Origin: Neisseria sp. MVDL19-042950
GTDB lineage: Bacteria; Pseudomonadota; Gammaproteobacteria; Burkholderiales; Neisseriaceae
DNA: 64,000 bases
NCBI RefSeq assembly: GCF_030504625.1
Contig: NZ_JAUKWH010000001.1
Span: 279,653-343,652 of the forward strand
Reading direction: 5' to 3'
Of this stretch, positions 8,934-19,190 are shown piece after piece (the stretch's first letter is position 1; each line of letters starts with the position of its first letter). A program made the translations under genes and the position numbers. The notes under the pieces were generated by a model that ran no database searches, had not been told where the DNA came from, and saw only the letters and a program-made list of their open reading frames with translations.

Positions 8934-10313
8934 ATGCTTTTCGACCTAAACCGTTATTCCTACCCCGTTTTCCGTAAAGAAAGCAAAAAACTCGTGCTGC
9001 TCGCCCTGCCGATGCTGCTTGCCCAAGTGGCGCAAGTGGGTGTGGGCTTTGTGGATACGGTGATGGCGGGCGGTGCGGGTAAAAACGATTTGGCCGCCGT
9101 CGCCCTCGGCAGCAGCGCGTTTGTGATGGTGTACATCACTTTCCTCGGCGTGATGACGGCATTGAATCCGATCATTTCCCAGCTTTACGGCGCAGGCAAA
9201 TACGACGAAGTGGGCGAAACGGGGCGGCAGAGTATGTGGTTCGGCCTGATGATGGGCGTGATAGGCATGTTGCTGATGTGGCTGGCTATTGTTCCGTTTC
9301 AGAAACTGCTCGATTTGAATGAAAACGTCGAAAGCATGATGGCGCAATACATGCTGTTTACCGGCTTGGCCATGCCTGCGGCGATGATACACCGCGCCTT
9401 GCATGCCTATGCTTCAAGCCTGAACCGGCCGCGCGTGATTATGATTGTGAGTTTTTTGGCGTTTTTTCTGAACGTGCCGCTCAATTATGCGTTTGTGTAC
9501 GGTAAATTCGGCATGCCTGCGCTGGGCGGTGCGGGTTGCGGTGTGGCAACTACCTTGGTGTTTTGGTTCAACGCCGCCGCGCTTTGGCTGTATGTGGTGA
9601 AGCAGAAATACTTCAGGCAGTTTAAGCTGACCGAGCGGTTCAGCAAGCCCGATATGAAGGTGTTCAAACAAATCTGGAAACTGGGCGCACCGATCGGTTT
9701 GTCGTTTTTTCTGGAAGTGAGCCTGTTTTCGTGCATCGTGTTTTTGGTGGCACGGCAAGGCGAAGATTATGTGGCGGCGCAGCAAGTGGTGATCAGCTTA
9801 ACCAGCGTGATTTATATGATTCCGCAAAGCATCGGCTCGGCAGGCACGGTGCGGGTGGCCTACACCATCGGCCGCAGGGAATATGCGCGGGCGCGTTATA
9901 TTTCGGGCGTTTCATTGGTTTTGGGCGTGGTGATGGCGGTGTTTACCGCTTTGCTGTTGGTATTTTTACGCTACCCGCTGGCAGGCATGTACACCGACGA
10001 TGCGGCGGTATTGGCGATTGCGGCAACGGTGCTGCTGTTTGCGGCGGTGTTTCAGTTGGGCGACGCCACCCAATGCGTCGCTTCTTATGCCCTGCGCGGT
10101 TATAAAGTAACCAAAATCCCGATGCTGATTCACGCCGTGGCCTTTTGGGGCTTCGGTTTGGTACCGGGCTATCTGCTGGCCTATTCGGCAGACATGGGCA
10201 TTTACGGTTTTTGGACGGCACTGGTGATTTCGCTCACCGTCGCCGCCGTTTTACTGGTTTGGTATTTGGAAATATGCAGCCGTTCGGTGGCTGAACGTAA
10301 AAGGATGTTGTGA
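8934..10313 (+). CDS. norM: MATE-family multidrug efflux transporter NorM
   Basis: 459-residue inner-membrane protein with about twelve helices in two halves. The N-terminal MATE pattern is clear (LALPMLLAQVAQVGVGFVDTVMAG, NPIISQLYGAGK). NorM of Neisseria exports cationic drugs and fluoroquinolones coupled to sodium or protons. The stop overlaps the murB start (TGATG). It is preceded by three tandem DUS copies and no obvious hairpin, so transcription may come from just upstream or from the preceding gene. Confidence 0.93.
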   Translation: MLFDLNRYSYPVFRKESKKLVLLALPMLLAQVAQVGVGFVDTVMAGGAGKNDLAAVALGSSAFVMVYITFLGVMTALNPIISQLYGAGKYDEVGETGRQSMWFGLMMGVIGMLLMWLAIVPFQKLLDLNENVESMMAQYMLFTGLAMPAAMIHRALHAYASSLNRPRVIMIVSFLAFFLNVPLNYAFVYGKFGMPALGGAGCGVATTLVFWFNAAALWLYVVKQKYFRQFKLTERFSKPDMKVFKQIWKLGAPIGLSFFLEVSLFSCIVFLVARQGEDYVAAQQVVISLTSVIYMIPQSIGSAGTVRVAYTIGRREYARARYISGVSLVLGVVMAVFTALLLVFLRYPLAGMYTDDAAVLAIAATVLLFAAVFQLGDATQCVASYALRGYKVTKIPMLIHAVAFWGFGLVPGYLLAYSADMGIYGFWTALVISLTVAAVLLVWYLEICSRSVAERKRML

Positions 10314-11350
10314 TGCAATTGTTGCACGATGTGGATTTAACGCCGCTCAACACATTCGGCCTCAAAGCCGCGGCGCGTGATTTTGCCGTGTTGGAAAACG
10401 AAGCGGATTTGCCGGAATTGGTAAAGCTGCCCCAATTCGACCGCCATACCGTTTTGTGGCTCGGCGGCGGCAGCAATATCCTGCTGATGCGCGACTACGA
10501 CGGGCTGGTCGTCCACATGCAAAATAAAGGCATACGCGAACTTTTCCGTTCAGACGGCCTCGTTTATATAGAAGCGCAGGCCGGCGAAGTGTGGCACGAC
10601 TTTGTGTTGAAAACGCTGGATATGGGCTTGAGCGGTTTGGAAAACCTCAGCCTGATTCCGGGCACGGTAGGCGCGTCGCCGGTGCAGAATATCGGCGCAT
10701 ACGGCGTGGAAGTGAAAGACATCATCCACAGCGTGCGCTGCTTTGATTTGGACACTTTAACTTTTGTCGAATTAAGCAATGCCGACTGCTGCTTTTCCTA
10801 CCGTGAAAGCCTGTTCAAACAGCAAGGCAAAGGGCGCTATGTGATTGTTTCGGTTGTGTTCGCCTTAAAAGAACAATTCACCGCCAACGTCCGCTACGGC
10901 GATTTGGCTGCCGTATTGGCGGAAAAATGCGCAGGCCGTGCGGCAACGGCGAAAGACGTATCCGAAGCCGTGTGCAGCATCCGCGCCAGCAAACTGCCCG
11001 ACCCGAAAGTGCTGGGCAATGTCGGCAGTTTTTTCAAAAACCCGATTGTCGATAACGAAACCGCGCAAAAGCTGCTGGCACAATACCCCGAAATGCCGCA
11101 TTACCCGCAAGCCGACGGCAGCGTCAAACTGGCGGCGGGCTGGTTGATCGACCAATGCCGTCTGAAAGGCTACGGCATAGGCGGTGCGGCGGTGCACGAC
11201 AAACAGGCTTTGGTGCTGGTCAACAAACAGCAGGCCACAGCGCAAGACGTTTACCGCCTCGCGCAATACATCTGCCAAATCGTACAGGAACGCTTCGGTG
11301 TGGCATTGCATGCGGAACCGAACTGGCTTCCGGCATCTTTTTCGTTGTGA
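10313..11350 (+). CDS. murB: UDP-N-acetylenolpyruvoylglucosamine reductase MurB
   Basis: FAD enzyme that reduces UDP-GlcNAc-enolpyruvate to UDP-MurNAc in peptidoglycan synthesis. 345 residues, type I like E. coli MurB. Marks are NTFGLKA, the FAD motif LGGGSNILL, GLENLSLIPGTVGASPVQNIGAYG, the catalytic region GNVGSFFKNP and the C-terminal HAEPNWLP. The start overlaps the norM stop in TGATG; a GTG one codon upstream is possible. A DUS is read through near codon 82. Confidence 0.95.
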   Translation: MQLLHDVDLTPLNTFGLKAAARDFAVLENEADLPELVKLPQFDRHTVLWLGGGSNILLMRDYDGLVVHMQNKGIRELFRSDGLVYIEAQAGEVWHDFVLKTLDMGLSGLENLSLIPGTVGASPVQNIGAYGVEVKDIIHSVRCFDLDTLTFVELSNADCCFSYRESLFKQQGKGRYVIVSVVFALKEQFTANVRYGDLAAVLAEKCAGRAATAKDVSEAVCSIRASKLPDPKVLGNVGSFFKNPIVDNETAQKLLAQYPEMPHYPQADGSVKLAAGWLIDQCRLKGYGIGGAAVHDKQALVLVNKQQATAQDVYRLAQYICQIVQERFGVALHAEPNWLPASFSL

Positions 11351-11445
11351 TTGCAGCCAAAACAAAACGGCTTGGTTATAATCAACCGTTTGTTAAGGGC
11401 ATAAATTGAAACGGGCGGCGGTATGCCGCCTTAAGGAGTAGCAAC

Positions 11446-12126
11446 GTGGCAAAAGAAATAAAAATAAATACTTATACCAGAATCATTGATGCGGGTCTGA
11501 TGTTGTTCAACGAAGAAGGCGAACGCAACATCAGCACCAACCACATTGCCGCCCATTTGGGCATCAGCCCGGGCAACCTCTATTACCATTTCCGCAATAA
11601 AGACGAAATCATCGTCCAGCTGTTCAAACGGTACAGCGACGATTTGCTCAACTACCTGCACAACGCCCAACTGCCCGCAGGCGTATGCGACGCCATCAGC
11701 TACATGTCGGGTATTTACGACGTGATGTGGCGCTACCGTTTCCTCTTCAGCGACGTGAACACCTTGCTGGCAAGAAGCGCGGAGTTGTTGGGCGAACACA
11801 ATAATTTCACCCAAGCCAAAGTGTCGCCGCTGCTGGTGAACCTGCTCACCCGCTTAAACGGCTTGGGCATCATCAAAGCCGACGAAACCGCCATGAACGA
11901 TTTGGCTTTAAACATGTGGATGGTAACCAAATACTGGTTCGATTTCGACGGCTCGCTGCGCGGCCGCGCCAAACTGACCGAAGATTCCAAAGTCCGCGGC
12001 ATCCAGCGCACCCTCAGCCTGCTGCGCCCTTATCTTTTGCCGGAATATCTGGCCGAGTTTGACGAAACCGTCAGCAGCCTGACGTTGGAATCGGACTGTG
12101 TGAACGATACGATGTATCGGGGCTGA
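11446..12126 (+). CDS. TetR/AcrR-family transcriptional regulator
   Basis: 226 residues. The N-terminal helix-turn-helix has the classic pattern NISTNHIAAHLGISPGNLYYHFRNKDEIIVQLF at about residues 25-57. A helical effector domain follows, with no recognisable ligand. The ribosome-binding site is AAGGAGTAGCAAC. It stands alone between murB and a DUS terminator; the target genes are not evident from context. Confidence 0.85.
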   Translation: MAKEIKINTYTRIIDAGLMLFNEEGERNISTNHIAAHLGISPGNLYYHFRNKDEIIVQLFKRYSDDLLNYLHNAQLPAGVCDAISYMSGIYDVMWRYRFLFSDVNTLLARSAELLGEHNNFTQAKVSPLLVNLLTRLNGLGIIKADETAMNDLALNMWMVTKYWFDFDGSLRGRAKLTEDSKVRGIQRTLSLLRPYLLPEYLAEFDETVSSLTLESDCVNDTMYRG

Positions 12127-12152
12127 AACGGCAATAAACTGTTTTTGATCGG

Positions 12153-12182
12153 AGGCCGTCTGAAACTTTTCAGACGGCCTTT
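12153..12182. terminator. Paired-DUS terminator after the TetR gene
   Basis: AGGCCGTCTGAAA and TTTCAGACGGCCT around a short centre, followed by TTTTT. A further single DUS lies about 12 bases beyond. Confidence 0.85.
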
Positions 12183-12215
12183 TTACGTAGCCTTGTTTCA
12201 GACGGCCATATTTGC

Positions 12216-12321
12216 GGTAACAAATAAACTTACAACTGCTGCGGCGTTGCTGCGCTTGGCCGTATCGCTTGTATTACCTGCGGCTTGCCGCCTCGTATCA
12301 AAAGTGGGTTTATTTGCTATA
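12216..12321. repeat. Correia-like palindromic element, copy 1
   Basis: About 106 bases with inverted ends: CAAATAAACTTAC at the left, and the complement of TATAGCAAATAAACCCAC at the right. The core GCGTTGCTGCGCTTGGCCGTATCGCTTGTATTACCTGCGGCTTGCC aligns throughout with the element at 61755-61860, in pieces longer than chance. The right end lies about 39 bases before the LOG-family start and carries TATACAAT, which could serve as a -10 box. Confidence 0.75.
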
Positions 12322-12359
12322 CAATACCCGCTTCTTACTTTTTTGAAATTGCCGGTAAC

Positions 12360-12956
12360 ATGAAAAACATTGTTGTTTATTGCGGTTCCAATCTGGGAGA
12401 TACCTCCGCTTATTTCCATGCGGCTCAAGCGATGGGGGCGGCCATAGCCGCACGCGGCAGCCGTTTGGTTTACGGCGGCGGCAGAATCGGCCTGATGGGA
12501 ACGGTGGCCGATGCCGTGCTGGCAAACGGCGGTAAAGTAACCGGTGTGATTCCCACGTTTTTGCGGGAAAAAGAAGTGGCGCATACCGGCTTAACCGAGT
12601 TGGTCGAAACACCCGATATGACCACGCGCAAAAACAAAATGATAGCGCTCGCCGATGCCTTTATCGCCATGCCTGGCGGGTTGGGCACTTACGAAGAACT
12701 GTTTGAAGTGCTTTCGCAGGCCCAGTTGAAGCTGCACGGCAAGCCTATAGGCATATTGAATGTAAACGGCTTTTTCGATCCGATGATAGCCATGTTGCAG
12801 CAAACCGCCGATGCGGGCTTTATGCCGCAAGCCAATATGAACCTGCTGTGCGTCGACGGCACCCCCGAAGGTTTGCTGGAAAAAATGGCGGCCTACCGGT
12901 TTGTGGACGTATCCAAATGGGTAACGCCGGATTGGAAGAATGCAGAGGCCGTCTGA
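12360..12956 (+). CDS. LOG-family nucleotide 5'-monophosphate phosphoribohydrolase
   Basis: 198 residues. It has the LOG signature: YGGGRIGLMG near residue 40, then RKNKMIALADAFIAMPGGLGTYEELFE. Family members cleave cytokinin nucleotides or AMP/CMP to the free base and ribose 5-phosphate. The start at 12360 gives MKNIVVYCGSN, the usual family N-terminus. The last codons (EAV-stop) are formed by a DUS, and the next gene starts two bases after the stop. Confidence 0.88.
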   Translation: MKNIVVYCGSNLGDTSAYFHAAQAMGAAIAARGSRLVYGGGRIGLMGTVADAVLANGGKVTGVIPTFLREKEVAHTGLTELVETPDMTTRKNKMIALADAFIAMPGGLGTYEELFEVLSQAQLKLHGKPIGILNVNGFFDPMIAMLQQTADAGFMPQANMNLLCVDGTPEGLLEKMAAYRFVDVSKWVTPDWKNAEAV

Positions 12957-12957
12957 A

Positions 12958-13737
12958 ATGAAAACACCCGATACGGCCATACTCGGCATGGGTTATCTGG
13001 GCCGCCCGCTGGCTGAAAAATTATTTGAAAACGGCGGCCGCGTGTCGGCCTTGAAACGCAGCCTGACTTCCGACGACATCAATCTGCCGATTGAATTGGA
13101 TGCCGTCGATTTAAACGATGAAAAAGTTTTTCAGACGGCCTTTTGGCGCAAATGGTCCGATAAAAAAGTGTGGATCTGCCTGTTGCCGCCGTCGGCAGTC
13201 GGCCGCTATACCGATTTGCTGGCGGTTTGGGCGCAAGCGGCAAAACAGTTCGGCATACGGCATATTGTTTACGTAAGCAGCACCAGTGTTTACGGCGAAG
13301 AGGTGCGGGAATGCACCGAACATAGCACGCCGCAACCGCAAACGGCAAGTGCGCAAAAAGTGCTGGCGGCGGAGCGGCTGTTTCTCGAAAGCGGTATAGA
13401 GCATGTCGATATTCTGCGTTTGGGTGGGTTGTATTCCGCCGAACGCCATCCGCTCAACAGCTTGTTGAAAAGCGGCAAAAAAGCGGCAGGCATGCACCGC
13501 CCCGTGAACATGCTGCACCAAAGCCGCGCCGTTGCCGCCTTATATTTGGCCGCCTGTACGCCGAGCGGCTTGCGCGTCCGCAATATCGTAGAAAAGCGGC
13601 ATCCGCCCAAACACGAGTTTTATCGGGTCGAAGCCGCCAAACTCGGTCTGCCGGAATTGACCTTTGATGAAACCGATTGCAGCAGCGGTAAAATCGTAAA
13701 CACCGCGTATGATGATTTTTCCACCGTTTTAGACTGA
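12958..13737 (+). CDS. NAD(P)-dependent epimerase/dehydratase family protein (YeeZ-like)
   Basis: 259 residues with an atypical Rossmann fold: the N-terminal nucleotide motif is GMGYLGRPLA, with the SDR strand HIVYVSSTSVYGE further on. Catalytic-type tyrosine in SVYG is present, but the usual YxxxK is not clear (AQKVLAAERLF follows). The substrate is unknown; YeeZ-type proteins are poorly characterised. The start directly follows a DUS whose GAGG probably serves as ribosome-binding site. It forms a tight pair with the LOG gene and is followed by a DUS terminator. Confidence 0.8.
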   Translation: MKTPDTAILGMGYLGRPLAEKLFENGGRVSALKRSLTSDDINLPIELDAVDLNDEKVFQTAFWRKWSDKKVWICLLPPSAVGRYTDLLAVWAQAAKQFGIRHIVYVSSTSVYGEEVRECTEHSTPQPQTASAQKVLAAERLFLESGIEHVDILRLGGLYSAERHPLNSLLKSGKKAAGMHRPVNMLHQSRAVAALYLAACTPSGLRVRNIVEKRHPPKHEFYRVEAAKLGLPELTFDETDCSSGKIVNTAYDDFSTVLD

Positions 13738-13738
13738 A

Positions 13739-13768
13739 GGCCGTCTGAAACTTTTTCAGACGGCCTGA
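13739..13768. terminator. Paired-DUS terminator before ubiJ
   Basis: AGGCCGTCTGAAA, two bases, then TTTTTCAGACGGCCT. It lies two bases after the dehydrogenase stop. Confidence 0.85.
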
Positions 13769-13783
13769 TAAGAAAGAACGCCC

Positions 13784-14353
13784 ATGACAGCCCTGATTCC
13801 CGTTATCAACCACCTGATTCGGCAAAACCGCGAAACCCAAGCGGCGCTGGCCGGATTCGCCGGCACCACCGTGTGCCTGAATGCCGCCGGTTTGCGCATA
13901 CACGGCACCTTAAATGCCGAAGGTTTTCTTGAACACAGCGAAGCCGAAGCAGTTGCTGAAATCACTTTTCAAAACAGCGCCCTGCAAAAAGTGCTGCAAG
14001 GGCAAACACCCGGAGTCGGCGATGTGGCCCTCAGTGGCGACACCGATACCGGCATGGCTTTGCTGCCGCTGTTCGGCGGTTTGCGCTATTACGCCGACGA
14101 CGACTTGAGCCGACTGTTCGGTGATGCGGTGGCCGGAAGTATCGGCACACGGGCCGCCCGAGTGGGCCAAACGCTCAAGGCTTTCGGCCAAAGTATGCTG
14201 GAACAGTTCGGCGACTATGCCCGCGAACCCGAATCGCCGGTAATCAATCGTGAAACTTTTGAAACATGGTCGCGGCAAGTCGACACCTTGCGCGACGACT
14301 TTGCCCGATTGAATGCCCGTTTGGAAAAATTGGAGCGGCGCAAGTCGGAATAA
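13784..14353 (+). CDS. ubiJ: Ubiquinone biosynthesis accessory factor UbiJ
   Basis: 189 residues with an N-terminal SCP2-like lipid-binding domain (residues ~1-100) and a C-terminal coiled segment (LRDDFARLNARLEKLERRK). UbiJ works with UbiK in the soluble Ubi complex that hydroxylates and methylates ubiquinone precursors. The gene sits alone after a DUS terminator; ubiE and ubiB, its partners in many genomes, are not adjacent. The SCP2 domain plus the coiled C-terminus is the basis for the call. Confidence 0.8.
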   Translation: MTALIPVINHLIRQNRETQAALAGFAGTTVCLNAAGLRIHGTLNAEGFLEHSEAEAVAEITFQNSALQKVLQGQTPGVGDVALSGDTDTGMALLPLFGGLRYYADDDLSRLFGDAVAGSIGTRAARVGQTLKAFGQSMLEQFGDYAREPESPVINRETFETWSRQVDTLRDDFARLNARLEKLERRKSE

Positions 14354-14466
14354 ATAAGGATAAGATATACGTGATCATATCCGTTCGATTGTTCTTACCG
14401 CTTCAAACATGCCCGCTTTTTTTCCCCTTAACCGCTTGCCGGTGCGGATGATTTCCAACCGTTGAA

Positions 14467-14510
14467 AACAGCCCGCATCCATTGTTTTTAAGCAATGGAT
14501 GCGGGCTGTT
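14467..14510. terminator. Bidirectional terminator between ubiJ and purL (not DUS-based)
   Basis: Perfect 18-base arms AACAGCCCGCATCCATTG with an eight-base loop. It lies between convergent ubiJ and purL, and unlike most terminators here contains no uptake sequence. Confidence 0.9.
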
Positions 14511-14528
14511 CGTTATCCGGTTGGATCG

Positions 14529-17500
14529 TTAACCGAATGCTTTACGCGCGCCGGCAAACATTCTGTACCAGCCGGAAAGTTCGCTGTCTTGCCAATCGTC
14601 GGGGTGCCAGCTCATTTGGGCGGTGCGGTACACGCGCTCGGGGTGCGGCATCATGATGGTTACGCGGCCGTCGGCGTTGGTTACGCTTGCGATGCCTTGC
14701 GGCGAGCCGTTGGGGTTGAGCGGGTAGGTTTGGGTAACTGCGCCCAAGCCGTCCACATATTGCAGGGCAATATTGAGGCCGTCTGAAATTTTGCCGCCGA
14801 TATGGGCGAAATCGGCGCGGCCTTCGCCGTGGCTCACGACTACGGGGAGATGGCTGCCTTGCATTTCGGCCAGAATCAGCGAGGGCGATTTGGGCACGTT
14901 GACCATGCTCAGGCGGGCTTCAAACTGCTCGCTTCGGTTGCGTTTGAACTTCGGCCAGCCTTGCGTGCCGGGGATGATTTCCGCCAAGTTGCTCACCATT
15001 TGGCAGCCGTTGCACACGCCCAAAGTGAGCGTGTCGCCGCGCTCGAAGAAGGCGCTGAACTGGTCGCGCAGTTCGGGATGGAACAGGATGGATTTCGCCC
15101 AGCCTGCGCCTGCGCCCAATACGTCGCCGTAGCTGAAACCGCCGCACGCGGCGAGCATTTGGAAGTCGGCGAGTTTCACGCGGCCGGCCATCAGGTCGCT
15201 CATGTGTACGTCGTAAGCATCGAAGCCCGCACGGGTAAAGGCGGCGGCCATTTCCACCTGCCCGTTCACGCCTTGTTCGCGCAACACGGCGATTTTCGGC
15301 TTGGCACCACTCGCGATAAACGGCGCGGCGATGTCTTCTTTAAGGTCGAATTTCAGGTCGGCAAACAGCGCGCTGCGCTTGTCGTCTGCCAGCAGGGCAA
15401 ATTCGCTGTCGGCGCATTCGGGGTTGTCGCGCAGGCGTTGGATTTGGTGGCTGGTTTCTTGCCAGGTTTGTTGCAGTTTGATTAATTTGTCAGAAATAAG
15501 GTGCGTTTGCCCGTCGCGGATGAAGAGCATATTTTCATCGGTCGGAGCACCAATTTCAAAGACATTGTGATGCAGCTTTTGTTGATAGAATAAATTGATA
15601 ATATCGGCAACATCTTGTTTTTTAACTTGGATAACAGCACCCAGCTCTTCATTAAATAATGTGCGGGCAATGGTTTCTTGCCATTCTGCCAACGCTTTTA
15701 CCTCTTCAGTCTGCAATGATTGAGACAGAGCGGTATGGTTGGTAATAAATGTTTGTGCAAGTAATAAATTTAAATCTACATCCAAGCCGCAACGTGCAGC
15801 AAATGCCATTTCCACCAACGTAGCAAACAAGCCGCCGTCACTGCGGTCGTGGTAAGCCAAGAGTTTATCTTCGGCCACAAGCTGCTGAATCACTTGGTAA
15901 AACGCTTTCAGACGGCCTGCTTCGATATCCGGCGCTTCGCCTGCCATATCGTTATACACTTGGCTTAAGGCCGAGCCGCCCATGCGTGCTTTGCCGAAGC
16001 CCAAGTCCACGGCCAGCAATACGCTGTCGGCTACGTTTTTCAATTCGGACGTAACGGTTTTGCGCACGTCCTGCACCGGTGCGAAGCCGGTAATAATCAG
16101 GCTCAACGGCGAAGTTACCGATTTTTGCGCGCCGTTGTCTTTCCACACGGTTTTCATCGACAGCGAATCTTTGCCCACGGGAATGCTGATGCCCAGTTCC
16201 TGACAGGCTTGCGACACGGCTTCGACGGTGCGGTAGAGTTTTTCGTCTTCGCCGGCGTTGCCGCAGGCGGCCATCCAGTTGGCGGAAAGTTTGATGTTGC
16301 CGATGTCGCCGATATTCACGCCGGCGAGGTTGGTCAGCGTTTCGCCGATGGCCATGCGGCCGGAAGCGGGCGCGTTAAAGAGGGCGACGGTCGGTTTTTC
16401 GCCCATGGCCATGGTTTCGCCTTTGTGGGTGTTGAAGCCCATCATGGTTACGGCGGCATCGGCTACGGGAGTTTGGTAACGCCCCACCATTTGGTCGCGG
16501 TGGGTCATGCCGCCGACGCTGCGGTCGCCGATGGTAATCAGGAAGTTTTTGGCGGCCACGGTGGGCAGGCGCAACACGCGGTAGGCGGCTTCTTTCAAGT
16601 CGATATGCCTGCCTGAAAACGGTTTTTCAGACGGCCTTACGGTGTTGTCGCTGCGGGTGGTTTTGGGCGGTTTGCCGAGCAAGACGTTCAGCCGCAAATC
16701 AACGGGATTATTGCCGTACAAATCGTCGCGCACTTGCAGATGGCCGTCGTCGGTGGCGGTGCCGACAACGGCAAACGGGCAGCGTTCGCGCTCGCAGATT
16801 TCGCGGAACAAATCAAGGCTTTCCGGCAATATCGACAATACATAACGCTCTTGCGCTTCGTTACACCAAATCTGCATCGGGCTTAAGCCGTGCTCTTCCA
16901 GCGGCACGTCGCGCAGTTTGAATACCGCGCCGCGGCCTGCGTCGTTGACCAATTCGGGGAAGGCGTTCGACAATCCGCCCGCGCCGACATCGTGAATCGA
17001 CACGATCGGGTTGTTTTTACCGAGCTGCCAGCAGCGGTCGATGACTTCTTGCGCACGGCGTTCGATTTCGGGGTTGCCGCGCTGTACCGAGTTGAAGTCC
17101 AAATCGGCGGCGTTGCTGCCGGTATCCATAGACGAAGCCGCGCCGCCCCCGAGCCCGATCAACATGCCGGGGCCGCCGAGTTGCACCAATAATGCGCCTT
17201 CGGGGATTTGGTCTTTATGGGTTTGGCCTGCCTGAATGTTGCCCAAGCCGCCGGCAATCATAATCGGCTTGTGGTAACCGCGCATTTGGCCTTCGAACTC
17301 TTCTTCAAAGGTACGGAAATAGCCCAAAAGGTTGGGGCGGCCGAATTCGTTGTTGAACGCCGCACCGCCGATGGGGCCTTCGATCATGATGTCGAGCGGG
17401 CTGCTGATGTGGTCGGGCTTGCCGTAGCCGCCTTCCCACGGTTGTTTGAAGCCGGGGATGTTGAGGTTGGACACGGTAAAGCCGGTCAAACCTGCTTTCG

Positions 17501-18494
17501 GGCGTGCACCTTTGCCGGTGGCACCTTCGTCGCGGATTTCGCCGCCCGCACCGGTGGCCGCGCCCGCGAAAGGTGCGATGGCAGTAGGGTGGTTGTGGGT
17601 TTCTACTTTCATCAAAATGTGCGTTTCTTCTTCGCTGAAGCGGTAGCCTTGCTGCTCGTCCGCACGCGGGTAGAATCGCTCGATTTTCGCGCCTTCGATG
17701 ATGGAGGCGTTGTCTTTATAGGCCACAATCGTGCCTTCGGGGTGGGCGTTGTGGGTGTCGCGGATCATGCCGAACAGCGATTTGGGCTGTTTTTCGCCGT
17801 TTAAGATGAAGTCGGCATTGAAGATTTTGTGGCGGCAGTGCTCGGAGTTGGCCTGCGCAAACATCATCAGTTCGACATCGCTGGGGTTGCGCTGCAAGGC
17901 TTGGTAGTTTTCCAGCAGATAGTCGATTTCGTCGGGCGACAGCGCTAAGCCCAGTTCGCTGTTGGCTTGTACCAAAGCATCTTTGCCTTTGCCTAAAACA
18001 TCAACGGTGGCGAAGGTTTGCGCTTCAGGGTGGGCGAAGAGCCGTGAGGCCGTCTGAAAATCGGGCAGCACGCTTTCGGTCATGCGGTCGTGCAAGAGGG
18101 CGGCCCATTGCTGTTTTTGCTCGGCGTTCAGTTCGCCTTTCACCCACACCGCCATGCCGCGCTCGATGCGTTCGATTTCGCCCAAGCCGCAGTTGTGCGC
18201 AATGTCGGTGGCTTTGGATGCCCACGGCGAAATGGTGCCGATGCGCGGGGTGATTAAAAACAAATGCAGGCTGTTTTCGGCTTCGGGTGTTTTTTCGACA
18301 CTTTCTGCTTCTAACAAAGCCTGCAATTTCGTTGCGGTTTCGTTGTTCAGCGCGGATTCGCTGCTCACAAAATACCAAAATTCGCTGCTTAATTCTGCTT
18401 TCGGCAGGCCGGCGGCTGCGGCTTTTTGCAGGAGTTTTTCGATGCGGAAATCAGACAGGGCGGCAACGCCGCGCAAGGGCAATACGACGGACAT
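14529..18494 (-). CDS. purL: Phosphoribosylformylglycinamidine synthase PurL (large single-chain form)
   Basis: 1321 residues, the one-chain PurL of proteobacteria. It makes FGAM from FGAR, ATP and glutamine in purine synthesis. Order: N-terminal PurS-like region, linker, first ATP-binding half with [14 protein letters not shown] and [17 protein letters not shown], second half (KDSLSMK), then a glutamine amidotransferase domain with the nucleophile in GVCNGCQM and a C-terminal HPER. A DUS pair is read through in frame as [11 protein letters not shown] patch at about 15480-15800 is clearly richer in A+T than the rest. Confidence 0.97.
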   Translation of the reverse strand: MSVVLPLRGVAALSDFRIEKLLQKAAAAGLPKAELSSEFWYFVSSESALNNETATKLQALLEAESVEKTPEAENSLHLFLITPRIGTISPWASKATDIAHNCGLGEIERIERGMAVWVKGELNAEQKQQWAALLHDRMTESVLPDFQTASRLFAHPEAQTFATVDVLGKGKDALVQANSELGLALSPDEIDYLLENYQALQRNPSDVELMMFAQANSEHCRHKIFNADFILNGEKQPKSLFGMIRDTHNAHPEGTIVAYKDNASIIEGAKIERFYPRADEQQGYRFSEEETHILMKVETHNHPTAIAPFAGAATGAGGEIRDEGATGKGARPKAGLTGFTVSNLNIPGFKQPWEGGYGKPDHISSPLDIMIEGPIGGAAFNNEFGRPNLLGYFRTFEEEFEGQMRGYHKPIMIAGGLGNIQAGQTHKDQIPEGALLVQLGGPGMLIGLGGGAASSMDTGSNAADLDFNSVQRGNPEIERRAQEVIDRCWQLGKNNPIVSIHDVGAGGLSNAFPELVNDAGRGAVFKLRDVPLEEHGLSPMQIWCNEAQERYVLSILPESLDLFREICERERCPFAVVGTATDDGHLQVRDDLYGNNPVDLRLNVLLGKPPKTTRSDNTVRPSEKPFSGRHIDLKEAAYRVLRLPTVAAKNFLITIGDRSVGGMTHRDQMVGRYQTPVADAAVTMMGFNTHKGETMAMGEKPTVALFNAPASGRMAIGETLTNLAGVNIGDIGNIKLSANWMAACGNAGEDEKLYRTVEAVSQACQELGISIPVGKDSLSMKTVWKDNGAQKSVTSPLSLIITGFAPVQDVRKTVTSELKNVADSVLLAVDLGFGKARMGGSALSQVYNDMAGEAPDIEAGRLKAFYQVIQQLVAEDKLLAYHDRSDGGLFATLVEMAFAARCGLDVDLNLLLAQTFITNHTALSQSLQTEEVKALAEWQETIARTLFNEELGAVIQVKKQDVADIINLFYQQKLHHNVFEIGAPTDENMLFIRDGQTHLISDKLIKLQQTWQETSHQIQRLRDNPECADSEFALLADDKRSALFADLKFDLKEDIAAPFIASGAKPKIAVLREQGVNGQVEMAAAFTRAGFDAYDVHMSDLMAGRVKLADFQMLAACGGFSYGDVLGAGAGWAKSILFHPELRDQFSAFFERGDTLTLGVCNGCQMVSNLAEIIPGTQGWPKFKRNRSEQFEARLSMVNVPKSPSLILAEMQGSHLPVVVSHGEGRADFAHIGGKISDGLNIALQYVDGLGAVTQTYPLNPNGSPQGIASVTNADGRVTIMMPHPERVYRTAQMSWHPDDWQDSELSGWYRMFAGARKAFG
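15480..15800. other. AT-rich patch inside purL
   Basis: About 320 bases have AT-rich third positions (runs such as TTTAAATCTACATCC) while both sides have the usual GC-rich codons. The reading frame is intact. This looks like a piece of allele replaced by recombination with a more distant relative. Confidence 0.6.
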
Positions 18495-18560
18495 GAATCT
18501 AGCTCACACATGCGGTTGGAAATGGGCGTAATTGTACACAAAATCAGTATGGTCTGCTCG

Positions 18561-18656
18561 GCTGCAATCAACCGAATTAATTTTTAATGCGCCAGCCGTA
18601 TTAGCCGTACTGTCTGCGGCTTGCTGTCTTGTATTAAAAACCCGTTTGATTGGCTG
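18561..18656. repeat. Correia-like palindromic element, copy 2 (shortened)
   Basis: Inverted ends GCAATCAACCGAATTAATTT and the complement of AAACCCGTTTGATTGGCTGG flank a core ending GTACTGTCTGCGGCTTGCTG that matches the other two copies. The core lacks about ten bases. It lies between purL and glnB, upstream of both. Confidence 0.7.
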
Positions 18657-18692
18657 GATTTTCCTTTTCAGACGGCCTGAAAAGCCCATTGA

Positions 18693-19091
<399 letters not shown>

Positions 19092-19129
19092 TATATATGT
19101 GATGCAAATTCCGTTTTGGCAAATGCAGC

Positions 19130-19162
19130 AAGAGGCCGTCTGAAATTTTCAGACGGCCTCTT
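19130..19162. terminator. Paired-DUS terminator after glnB
   Basis: AAGAGGCCGTCTGAAA and its complement with a one-base centre, followed by TTT; it sits between convergent genes. Confidence 0.85.
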
Positions 19163-19190
19163 TGCCGATATGCAGAGGTTCGGCCGCTTT

